Shown: piece by piece, positions 6,731 to 12,767 of the stretch
How positions within the stretch are numbered: the stretch's first letter is position 1
Layout: the number at the start of each line of letters is the position of its first letter
Assembly: GCA_903854455.1 (NCBI GenBank)
Contig: CAINWJ010000018.1
Span: forward strand, 1 to 16,810
Direction of reading: 5' to 3'
DNA length: 16,810 nt
From: Candidatus Peribacteria bacterium
Lineage (GTDB): Bacteria; Patescibacteriota; Gracilibacteria; Peribacterales; Peribacteraceae
Translations under genes and position numbers: made by a program
The notes under the pieces: generated by a model
Databases searched by the model: none
What the model saw: only the letters and a program-made list of their open reading frames with translations
What the model was told of the DNA's origin: nothing

Positions 6731-6762
6731 TGGAAATAAAAAGACGCCCCCGCGGGGCGTCT
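6731..6762 (-). terminator. intrinsic terminator of nusA
   Basis: On the minus strand AGACGCCCC and GGGGCGTCT form a 9-bp stem with a 3-nt loop (6762-6742), followed by TTTTTATTT. It begins 33 nt after the nusA stop codon. This is the clearest factor-independent terminator in the window, and its stem-loop has nearly the same size as the hairpins next to it. Confidence 0.85.
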
Positions 6763-6794
6763 CTACAAACGTGCGAATCAATTCTGGCGTAGAT

Positions 6795-8102
6795 CTACGC
6801 CTTGGCTTCCTCTGATGGCGCCTCTTCATCCTTCTTCGCCTTCTTCTTGGCGGGTGCAGGTTTTTCGGATTCCGCTGGCGCGTCTCCGGGACCCGGGGTC
6901 CTGGCTGCGGCAGTATTGTCGGTTTCGGTTGCGGCAATATTACCTTCGCCTTCCGCGCGCTGCTCTCCTTCCGGCGTCAGCTCGACAACGACCGGCGCCT
7001 CGCCCTTCAGTTCCGCGAGCTTCGCCTTGAACACCGGCAGTTCCTCGTAGTTGTACATGTCGAGCTCGAAGCCCGTGAGCTGGGTGGCTAAGCGAATATT
7101 CTGACCCTTCTTACCGATGGCCATGGGCCGTTGCGCCTCCTCGACGAAGACGGCGGCGCGCTTCTTGACGATGCGACCTTCCTGATCCTCATGCGCCTCG
7201 GCATTGACGATGATGACGGCGGAGATGGATGCCGGCTGCAGTGCGGTAGAAATCAGTTTGATCGGATCATCCGACCACTCGATCATATCGACGCGCTCGC
7301 CATTGATCTCCTCCATAACCGACTGGATGCGCACGCCCTTCTGACCGACGCAGGCACCGATGGGATCGATCCTGGGATCATTGCTCTTCACGGCAACCTT
7401 GCTGCGCATACCGGCATCGCGGGCAATCGCCATGATGGCAACGTCGTTGTTGCGGATTTCGGGAATCTCCAGCTCCAGCAATTTCTTGACGAGGTTCGGG
7501 TGCGTGCGGGAGATCCGTAGCTGCGGACCCTTGCCGGTGAGCTCAACCTTGTCCAGATACACGCGGATGCGCTTGCCGGTGTAGTAGTGCTCGCCAGGGA
7601 TCTGCTCACGCCATGGCAATGAAACTGTCATGCCTTCCACCTCGAGCGTCACCCAGTTCGGCTCGGACTTGGTGACCGTCGCAGTGAGCAATTCGTTCTC
7701 ACGGTCCTTGAACATCGCAAACAAACTCTGCTTCTCGGACTCCTGCAGCTTCTGGATGATCACCTGCTTGGCGGCCTGTGCGGCGATGCGACCGTAGCCA
7801 ACCGGCGTCACATCGATCTCGATCTCGTCGGCCACCTCGGCATCCGGCTTCACCTTCCTGGCATCTTTAACACTGATCTCGAAGTTCTCATTCTCCACCT
7901 CGTCCACGACTTCCTTGATGAGGAGCACCGACGGCATGTCCTGATCCTCACGGAGCACCACGCGGATCTCCTGTTCTTTATTACCAAAATCCTTGCGGTA
8001 GGCAGTCGCAATCGCCTGGCGGACGGCCTCCAGGACATCCTCGGGCTTGACGTTTCGCTCCGCACAGAGCTGGTTTAAGGCAGCGATGAATGATGCGCGC
8101 AT
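6795..8102 (-). CDS. nusA: transcription termination/antitermination factor NusA
   Basis: NusA binds RNA polymerase and nascent RNA and controls pausing, termination and antitermination. In the 435-residue form chosen here, the N-terminal polymerase-binding domain covers about residues 1-125 (ALNQLCAERNVKPEDVLEAV), S1 about 135-200, KH1 about 230-300 with DPIGACVGQKGVRIQ (246-260), and KH2 about 300-350 with AIGKKGQNIRLA (328-339). A low-complexity Ala/Glu/Lys tail follows from about 370; no acidic repeat domains of the E. coli type are present. The frame stays open upstream to 8339, but those residues look non-coding and the family begins near this Met; ATG at 8132 is an alternative. Neither rimP nor infB, the usual neighbours, is adjacent. 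A strong terminator follows the gene. Confidence 0.95.
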   Translation of the reverse strand: MRASFIAALNQLCAERNVKPEDVLEAVRQAIATAYRKDFGNKEQEIRVVLREDQDMPSVLLIKEVVDEVENENFEISVKDARKVKPDAEVADEIEIDVTPVGYGRIAAQAAKQVIIQKLQESEKQSLFAMFKDRENELLTATVTKSEPNWVTLEVEGMTVSLPWREQIPGEHYYTGKRIRVYLDKVELTGKGPQLRISRTHPNLVKKLLELEIPEIRNNDVAIMAIARDAGMRSKVAVKSNDPRIDPIGACVGQKGVRIQSVMEEINGERVDMIEWSDDPIKLISTALQPASISAVIIVNAEAHEDQEGRIVKKRAAVFVEEAQRPMAIGKKGQNIRLATQLTGFELDMYNYEELPVFKAKLAELKGEAPVVVELTPEGEQRAEGEGNIAATETDNTAAARTPGPGDAPAESEKPAPAKKKAKKDEEAPSEEAKA

Positions 8103-8281
8103 AGAGAGTGTGGGAAAAACCACCGTTCCCATAAAGGAACAGTGCAGACTGGGGGAAGTGTAAGGAGAACAGGGTATGAACGCAAGGAAATGTTGCTGTG
8201 ACTGGGCAAAGAGATGACTTGGTCTCAAAAACAATGAGGCGTACAACCGTACAGTCGCATGGCATGGGGGGAGTACAGGTC

Positions 8282-8299
8282 GTAACGTACGACTTGACA
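8282..8299 (+). repeat. 18-bp direct repeat, copy 1
   Basis: GTAACGTACGACTTGACA matches GTAACGCACGACTTGACA at 8387-8404 in 17 of 18 positions, 105 bp apart. This copy also lies in a perfect 6-bp hairpin, GTCGTA-ACG-TACGAC (8279-8293). Each copy ends in the -35 consensus TTGACA, but no fitting -10 box or gene follows on the plus strand. Confidence 0.7.
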
Positions 8300-8304
8300 T
8301 CCAT

Positions 8305-8330
8305 ACGTAGGGGTTCGATCCCCCCTCCAC
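8305..8330 (+). other. tRNA/tmRNA 3'-end-like remnant
   Basis: AGGGGTTCGATC followed by a C-run and TCCACCA resembles a T-arm with a TTCGATC loop and an encoded CCA end. The acceptor 3' strand is too short, and upstream there is no D-arm, anticodon arm or matching 5' acceptor strand. It is best read as a truncated or degenerate 3' end of a tRNA or tmRNA gene, such as integration can leave behind, or as chance similarity. Confidence 0.35.
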
Positions 8331-8386
8331 CAGCAACATACGAAAACCGCCCCGGAAGCGCGGAGTTCGAAAGCCCTTTATCAGGG

Positions 8387-8404
8387 GTAACGCACGACTT
8401 GACA
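8387..8404 (+). repeat. 18-bp direct repeat, copy 2
   Basis: GTAACGCACGACTTGACA differs at one base from the copy at 8282-8299. Together the two copies flank the tRNA-3'-end-like sequence. Confidence 0.7.
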
Positions 8405-8483
8405 GTGATATTCTAGACTTACCATTTAAAAAACGTAACGAAAATCTCAGAAATTCTGTGCCTCTCCGCCATTGTCGAAAGTA

Positions 8484-9437
8484 TCAAGCGCGAACAATTC
8501 CTGCCAAAAATTTTCTCCTATGCCTCCCCGCCATCGTCGGAAACATCGCGAAAATTCTGTAGGCGAGTAATTTCCATCCGGTCGGAACGCGGTCAAATCC
8601 CGGCACCGTCTTCTGGAATTCGATTGCCGAACGTCCAAGTGTCTCCATCCGCTTGAGTGAATCTTCGAGTGTCAAATGATGATGGTGAAGTGCTTTTGCA
8701 GCCGGCTCGTAGAACAACCGCACACCGGCGTTTTTTAACCGCATCCCCCACTCGATGTCCTCCCAACCATAGAGGTGGACGTCCGTCCGGAATGGCAGTT
8801 TTTTGGCTATTTCTAGCGGAAGTGAAATGTGGCTGGTGTACGTGAATTGGTGCTGGATATTTTCCGGAATGCACTGTCCCGAGTACCTGGAAATCTGCGG
8901 GTATCCGAACTGCCACCCGCTCTTCTCCAACCATCGCATGACGGGGGTGATGTGAGCGGCGGGATCCCAGGTGGTGAAACCGAGCACTGCGTATGGCAAA
9001 TGAGAATCGGGCAGGCGATCTGCGATCTGCGATCTGCGATCTGCTTCATTCGTACTGACCGCTGACCGCTGACCGCTGACCGCTCGTAAATGCATCTCAC
9101 ACGCATCCGACTCCAGGAACGTGTCATCACCGATGAACAGCACATACTCGCCCGTGGCATGCTTCACGCCCTCATTGCGGGCAACGCCCTGCTGGCTCTT
9201 CGGGATCTCGAAAAAGTGCGTTGGCACGTTCCATTCTTGGTGATTGTCCTGCGGGGCAGCAGCCCCGCTCTGTGACTTTTGCTTGTCAAAAAGCGCAGCC
9301 GTCTTGTCATCGTGCCCATCGCTGACAACGATTACTTCGATCTCCCTTGCCACCGTCTGCCGCTCGATCCGCTTCAGGCACTCGAGGAGTGTGAAGGGAC
9401 GACGGTAGGTGGGGATGATGATAGAAAGAAGCACCAT
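8484..9437 (-). CDS. family 2 glycosyltransferase
   Basis: This predicted GT-A fold transferase moves a sugar from a nucleotide sugar to an acceptor, probably in cell-surface glycan synthesis. From the ATG at 9437 it has 317 residues. The start LLSIIIPTYRR (3-13) is the classic GT2 opening strand. IEVIVVSDGHDD (33-44) follows, then QQGVARNEGV (82-91), the metal-binding IGDD (102-105), and YGWEDIEWGMRLKNAG in the second half. An in-frame ATG at 9464 would add nine residues and sits inside an octamer repeat; I prefer 9437 because the GT2 strand begins there. Two low-complexity insertions stand out: residues 55-68 with the QSGAAAPQ repeat, and residues 120-145, encoded by two heptamer arrays. 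The acceptor and sugar are unknown. Confidence 0.88.
   Translation of the reverse strand: MVLLSIIIPTYRRPFTLLECLKRIERQTVAREIEVIVVSDGHDDKTAALFDKQKSQSGAAAPQDNHQEWNVPTHFFEIPKSQQGVARNEGVKHATGEYVLFIGDDTFLESDACEMHLRAVSGQRSAVSTNEADRRSQIADRLPDSHLPYAVLGFTTWDPAAHITPVMRWLEKSGWQFGYPQISRYSGQCIPENIQHQFTYTSHISLPLEIAKKLPFRTDVHLYGWEDIEWGMRLKNAGVRLFYEPAAKALHHHHLTLEDSLKRMETLGRSAIEFQKTVPGFDRVPTGWKLLAYRIFAMFPTMAGRHRRKFLAGIVRA
9015..9084. repeat. two heptamer arrays inside the glycosyltransferase gene
   Basis: GCGATCT is repeated four times exactly (9015-9042), then CTGACCG four times exactly (9055-9082), with 12 bp between. They encode the loop around residues 119-144, just after the IGDD motif. Because the unit is 7 bp, gain or loss of one unit would shift the reading frame. 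Confidence 0.9.
9249..9272. repeat. 24-bp palindromic repeat, copy 2 (in the glycosyltransferase gene)
   Basis: Identical over 24 bases to 4263-4286, with the 7-4-7 hairpin core at 9251-9268. It is read in the same frame, as QSGAAAPQ, at residues 56-63, between the first GT2 strands and EWNVPTHFFEIPKS. Confidence 0.85.
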
Positions 9438-9462
9438 ACACGAGAGGCAATCAGGTATCGCC

Positions 9463-9550
9463 ATGGTACATGGTTACATGGTTAAATGGTTGAAGCAGCT
9501 GGACTACCCTGACATTACAACCATGTAGCCATCTAACCATTTAGCCATTC
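9463..9550. repeat. inverted octamer arrays between divergent genes
   Basis: Units of ATGGTTAN run from 9470 to 9493, with a 7-bp partial unit at 9463. After a 25-bp spacer, units of the complementary form, AACCATGT, AGCCATCT, AACCATTT and AGCCATTC, run from 9519 to 9550. The two arrays can pair as a long imperfect hairpin. Each is read as ANCCATNT toward the gene it precedes (glycosyltransferase on the left, tsaB on the right). Confidence 0.85.
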
Positions 9551-9555
9551 GTACG

Positions 9556-10281
9556 TTGTTTCTCGACTTCGGCAGCAACGATCACCTGATGGCTGTGGTG
9601 GATGATAAAAAAGTGCAATGCCTGAAGCATCTCACAAACCACACCGACGATTCGCTTCTCATGCCGACACTGGAACAGTTGCTCAAGGAATCCGGAACTT
9701 CACTCAAAGATCTCACTCACATCGCGGCAGTCACGGGTCCGGGCGGGTTCATGAGCTTGCGGGTGGGCATCAGTCTGGCGAATGCACTGAGTTGGAGCCT
9801 GAAGATTCCGGTGGCGGGGGTGAGGTTGAGTGAGGTGTGGTTGGCGAGAATCGCTCCCCCTCCCTCATCCCCTAACCCCTTCTCCCGACGGGCGAAGGGG
9901 AATACTTCAGTCAATGCCATAACTCAAGAATCAGCGGAGTATTACCCTCTCCCCTCGGGAGAGGGTGCCCCGCCGGAAGCGGGGCGGGTGAGGGAGGTGT
10001 GGCTCCATTCAACGAAAAAAAATCTCCTCTTCCTCCGCGGCTTCGGTGCCCTCGAAAAACGCTGGCCTGAACCAATCCCTATTTCAATCGAAGACGCACA
10101 GAAGCAAATCCCCACCAACACCTCGTTCGTCGGGGAATTGATTGCAGAACACCGGAAAGCACTTCCTCAGCTGCAGCCAGTGCAATCCATCAAATCACTG
10201 GAAGATGTCCTTCCCACATTCATCCAATCGCTGAAATTCGAAATGAAGCCACTGGAGCCGTGGTACGGGAGGGAAGGATAA
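9556..10281 (+). CDS. tsaB: tRNA threonylcarbamoyladenosine biosynthesis protein TsaB
   Basis: TsaB partners TsaD in forming threonylcarbamoyl-adenosine at position 37 of ANN-decoding tRNAs. The chosen start is the TTG at 9556, giving 241 residues that open with FLDFGSNDHLMAVVDDKK, in the place of the usual first strand; ATT at 9547 is another possibility and no ATG fits. The family motif is GPGGFMSLRVGISLANALSW (61-80), followed by LKIPVAGV (82-89). Residues 100-147 have no place in the family and are encoded by a palindromic element; the fold resumes at VWLHSTKKNLLFLRGF. The second half is weakly conserved, as is usual for TsaB. No Shine-Dalgarno sequence is present. The gene stands alone, divergent from the glycosyltransferase, without tsaD or tsaE nearby. 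Confidence 0.82.
   Translation: MFLDFGSNDHLMAVVDDKKVQCLKHLTNHTDDSLLMPTLEQLLKESGTSLKDLTHIAAVTGPGGFMSLRVGISLANALSWSLKIPVAGVRLSEVWLARIAPPPSSPNPFSRRAKGNTSVNAITQESAEYYPLPSGEGAPPEAGRVREVWLHSTKKNLLFLRGFGALEKRWPEPIPISIEDAQKQIPTNTSFVGELIAEHRKALPQLQPVQSIKSLEDVLPTFIQSLKFEMKPLEPWYGREG
9859..9997. repeat. compound palindromic element inserted in tsaB
   Basis: Outer arms CCTCCCTCA (9859-9867) and TGAGGGAGG (9989-9997) enclose several nested hairpins: CCCCTTC/GAAGGGG (9876-9900), AATACT/AGTATT (9901-9943), CCCTCTCCC/GGGAGAGGG (9945-9965, a perfect 9-3-9) and GCCCCGC/GCGGGGC (9967-9985). GAGGTGTGG occurs on both sides (9832-9840 and 9994-10002), as a target-site duplication would. The 162-bp offset keeps the tsaB frame open. 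Confidence 0.8.
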
Positions 10282-10321
10282 CAGTTGAGAAGCTGACTGT
10301 TGATCGGAAAAGGTTTGTTCT

Positions 10322-12280
10322 CTAATTTCCCATAAGAAGCACAGGAGGAGTCGCTGACCTCGTACAAATCGGAGGGGTGATATCGCAATCGCCACTCATC
10401 ACATTATTTTGCCAGAAGGGATCCGGAGTGAAGACACCAACCGCAACAGAATTACCGACTGATACGCACCAATTGGCGGGGTTGCAGGTCACCGCGGCGG
10501 CTTCCGCATTACAGTAGTTCTGGTATTTGAGTCTCAAATTAGTGAATGTAGGAGCCTCCATAGGCAACCAGACCGTTACCGGACTCTGCGCAGTACAATC
10601 AAGGCTCTCCCACACCGCCGTACGTAGCAGATCAAGATCCGTCTGATCGACGTAGCCATCCCCGTTCACATTTGGATACTTGGCATGACGGTTGAAGTTC
10701 CCCGGAGACAGCGCCCGATCAGCCATAAAATAATTGATATCTCTAATATCTACGACTCCATCATTGAGAACGTCGTAGACACTCTTGCCCGGATTATTGT
10801 TCTGAAACAGCTTCATAGGAATACAGCCAGCACGGCTGACGATTGAATTTTCACAGGATTCCGTATGGACACCATTCGTATTACCGGGACAATCGCTATC
10901 CGTTGTGCAGGCATCATAATCTTCTGATGGATCGTCAGGCGTCCTGCATCCTAGGTCACATGTTGCCGCATTTGATCCATCCGGTTCGCAAAAGTTTTTC
11001 TTTCCATTGCCATTGTTGTCGCGTGCATCACGACACTGAGGGACAGGTTTGCAAACTTTTCTGGATACATCGTTGTAGGTTTCAACAGCACATTCTTCCC
11101 GAGTGCCATAATCTACAAATTGATCCCCTTCACAATCAGTATTGATCGCGCAGTAGCACGCATTGCTACCACTCAATCCATAATCACAAATATTTCGTTC
11201 ATTATTTAACTTGGGATCATATGCCATCGCGACAGAGACCCACCGAGTACATCCCGGATCAAGTGCATCGATCAATGTATCGCCATCATTATCCAACCCG
11301 TCACTGCAGGCCGGTTTCTGACATGCATTGGAGCAACCGTCATTGTCGAATTGATTTCTGTCATCGCAGTATTCACCGATCTGTACAATGCCGTCACCAC
11401 ACCATGCTGAAACACATGCGGTAGAACATTGATCATTGTTGACCCGATTACCGTCATCACACTGCTCCCCCAACTGCACAAACCCGTCACCGCATACCGG
11501 ATTCTTGCATACATTGGTGCATGAATCTGTATTGCTTTGATTCCCATCATCACACTGTTCGCCGGATTGCACGATGCCGTCCCCGCACCACGTCAGACTG
11601 CGCACGGAGATGGAGACAGGTAATGCTTCCGGGTTTGTGGGATTTGCTTCGGCGATGATGAGGTAGCGGGAGCTTGGCTCCAGCATCACTTCAGAAACCG
11701 GCTTGAAGATGACGTCATCATGAGAGCCATGGAACGTGCTGGCAAAAGACGCCGTATCATTGCGATGGAGATCGGATGCGAAGAATGTTCCGGGAAAAAG
11801 CTGTGAGTAGGTGTAGGCAGTAGGCTTCCCATCCGCATCCAGGGGAGGATTATTCTTGAGCCGCTGCATCTCTATCTCCCGGGAAGCATCCGCAGATTTG
11901 TACTTGTAACCGTAGAACCTGGTCCCGGGAGCGAATGCCGAAGAGAGCGGTGCACCGGCGGAGAATGTCGTAGGATCGGAAGGAGTAACGAGGAACGTCA
12001 GATCATTGACACCGAATGCCTCGGAAACCTTGCCGTCCTCGAACGTCATATCGACGACGTGACGACCACCGACCGTGCCGAGTGACAACAGCTGACCCTG
12101 AAGCGATGATTGCTCCTGCCCGAACGGCAGAGGGATGGCGGAAGAAGGAATCGACGCCGACTGCTGCCATTTAATCAGGACATAACCACCAACGGCGAGC
12201 GCGAGGCAGGACAGCAGAATGATCCTCCGCAGAGCGAATCTAGAATGAAGGGTTGCCGGAGCCAAAAAATCAACAGACAT
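10322..12280 (-). CDS. membrane-anchored DUF4215 cysteine-rich repeat and dockerin-like protein
   Basis: This 652-residue protein is probably exported and held in the membrane by one N-terminal hydrophobic segment (about 19-36) after Arg-rich HSRFALRR; no lipobox is seen. Residues 45-230 form an unassigned extracytoplasmic region. Three DUF4215/Myxococcus cysteine-rich repeats follow at 232-259, 263-289 and 294-320, each of the form CGDG-x-VQ-x-GE-x-CDD-x-N with spaced cysteines. SDGLDNDGDTLIDALDPGC (326-344) is a related calcium-type motif. Residues 507-562 look like a type I dockerin: two Asp/Asn calcium loops (NDGVVDIRDIN and NVNGDGYVDQTDLD) before helices. Function is unknown; adhesion or surface assembly is a reasonable guess. 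No cohesin gene is visible. A TACAAT box lies 10 nt before the ATG. The gene converges on tsaB with a 40-bp gap. Confidence 0.85.
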   Translation of the reverse strand: MSVDFLAPATLHSRFALRRIILLSCLALAVGGYVLIKWQQSASIPSSAIPLPFGQEQSSLQGQLLSLGTVGGRHVVDMTFEDGKVSEAFGVNDLTFLVTPSDPTTFSAGAPLSSAFAPGTRFYGYKYKSADASREIEMQRLKNNPPLDADGKPTAYTYSQLFPGTFFASDLHRNDTASFASTFHGSHDDVIFKPVSEVMLEPSSRYLIIAEANPTNPEALPVSISVRSLTWCGDGIVQSGEQCDDGNQSNTDSCTNVCKNPVCGDGFVQLGEQCDDGNRVNNDQCSTACVSAWCGDGIVQIGEYCDDRNQFDNDGCSNACQKPACSDGLDNDGDTLIDALDPGCTRWVSVAMAYDPKLNNERNICDYGLSGSNACYCAINTDCEGDQFVDYGTREECAVETYNDVSRKVCKPVPQCRDARDNNGNGKKNFCEPDGSNAATCDLGCRTPDDPSEDYDACTTDSDCPGNTNGVHTESCENSIVSRAGCIPMKLFQNNNPGKSVYDVLNDGVVDIRDINYFMADRALSPGNFNRHAKYPNVNGDGYVDQTDLDLLRTAVWESLDCTAQSPVTVWLPMEAPTFTNLRLKYQNYCNAEAAAVTCNPANWCVSVGNSVAVGVFTPDPFWQNNVMSGDCDITPPICTRSATPPVLLMGN

Positions 12281-12290
12281 AAATCCCAGT

Positions 12291-12296
12291 ATTGTA
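12291..12296 (-). promoter_or_regulatory. -10 element of the dockerin-like protein gene
   Basis: TACAAT on the minus strand (12296-12291) differs from the TATAAT consensus at one base and lies 10 nt before the ATG at 12280. This implies a leader of only about 3-5 nt. A TTGGAT (12320-12315), 18 nt further upstream, is a weak -35 candidate. Confidence 0.5.
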
Positions 12297-12373
12297 GCAG
12301 AAAATGGCTGAAGAATCCAATCCCGGGAACGTCGTCAATGAAGGGTTAACGCACCGAATAGGAGTTGGATTGA

Positions 12374-12655
12374 TCACATCTCTCCAGGTTCAGGGCTCTC
12401 GGTCTTTGAATGGTGGCGTTCTACCTGATGAGCTCCTCCGCGTAACACTTTTCTTCTCGAACGGTTCCCTCGAAATTTAGCCACAAGTTCTTTACGAACA
12501 GACTGTAGCAACGCCAAGATTTCTTCGTCTTTTTGCCCAGCCCGCATCGCTTCCTTTGCCCGCAATGTCAAAGCACCACAATAATCAGACCTGCTGCCAC
12601 TTGGCGCCCCGAGTTGTTCAATTCTTGCCAATACTCTCGGTGAGAGTTCAGTCAT
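12374..12655 (-). CDS. small basic protein of unknown function
   Basis: This 93-residue ORF begins with MTELSPRVLARIEQLG, has a predicted helical middle (KEAMRAGQKDEEILALLQSVRKELVAKF, about 34-61; my estimate from composition) and ends in a basic, probably disordered tail (GNRSRRKVLRGG and onward). I recognise no family and see no signal peptide or membrane segment. Support for a real gene is its ATG start directly after a very AT-rich promoter-like stretch, with TATTAT 7 nt before the ATG, and the lack of a competing ORF. Against it are its small size and lack of recognisable domains. It lies between the dockerin-like gene (same strand, 93 bp downstream) and divergent secA. Confidence 0.55.
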   Translation of the reverse strand: MTELSPRVLARIEQLGAPSGSRSDYCGALTLRAKEAMRAGQKDEEILALLQSVRKELVAKFRGNRSRRKVLRGGAHQVERHHSKTESPEPGEM

Positions 12656-12692
12656 GCTAAATATAATATAACATATTTTAGATTAATGACCA
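12656..12692 (-). promoter_or_regulatory. AT-rich promoter region before the small protein gene
   Basis: This stretch is strikingly AT-rich for the window. On the minus strand TATTAT (12668-12663) lies 7 nt before the ATG at 12655, again without a Shine-Dalgarno sequence. On the plus strand it contains a perfect TATAAT (12662-12667) that precedes no nearby gene except secA, about 100 bp away. Confidence 0.45.
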
Positions 12693-12755
12693 TTCTCTGC
12701 GCGCCAATCGAAAATGCCAAGACGCTCATAATTACCTTAATGAAGAACCCTTTGC

Positions 12756-12767
12756 TATGCTTTCCGT
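12756..12767 (+). promoter_or_regulatory. possible -10 element of secA
   Basis: TATGCT (12756-12761) lies 6 nt before the ATG at 12768, so the transcript could begin at the start codon. TTACCT (12732-12737), 18 nt upstream of it, is a weak -35 candidate. No Shine-Dalgarno sequence precedes the ATG. Confidence 0.45.

Larger units (their letters stand above)
8103..8483. other. 381-bp intergenic region with no supported gene
   Basis: This gap lies between nusA and the upstream glycosyltransferase gene, both on the minus strand. It holds an 18-bp direct repeat, a tRNA-3'-end-like sequence, a small hairpin (CCCT/AGGG around 8374-8386) and a diverged copy of the glycosyltransferase 3' end at 8459-8485. 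The nusA promoter should be in its left part, but I see no convincing -10/-35 pair. The open frame on the plus strand at 8198-8416 runs through the tRNA-like sequence and does not look like a protein. Confidence 0.6.

Noticed and set aside
8266..8330. A complete tRNA beginning with the G-run at 8266
   Set aside because: GGGGGGA can pair with TCCCCCC, but that uses the T-arm strand, and no D-arm or anticodon arm with a 7-nt loop can be drawn in between.
8103..8339. An N-terminal extension of NusA of about 79 residues
   Set aside because: The frame is open, but NusA proteins begin near the Met at 8102, and the extra residues (Cys-, Ser- and Phe-rich) resemble translated non-coding DNA.
8198..8416. 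72-residue open frame on the plus strand between nusA and the glycosyltransferase
   Set aside because: It runs through the tRNA-3'-end-like sequence and both 18-bp repeats, and its translation looks like read-through of RNA-gene sequence with no domain or plausible start signal.
9015..9550. A CRISPR array
   Set aside because: The repeats are contiguous 7- and 8-bp units without spacers of regular length, and no cas gene is present.
10280..10301. A terminator after tsaB
   Set aside because: AACAGT and ACTGTT form only a 6-bp stem with a 10-nt loop and no T-run on either strand.
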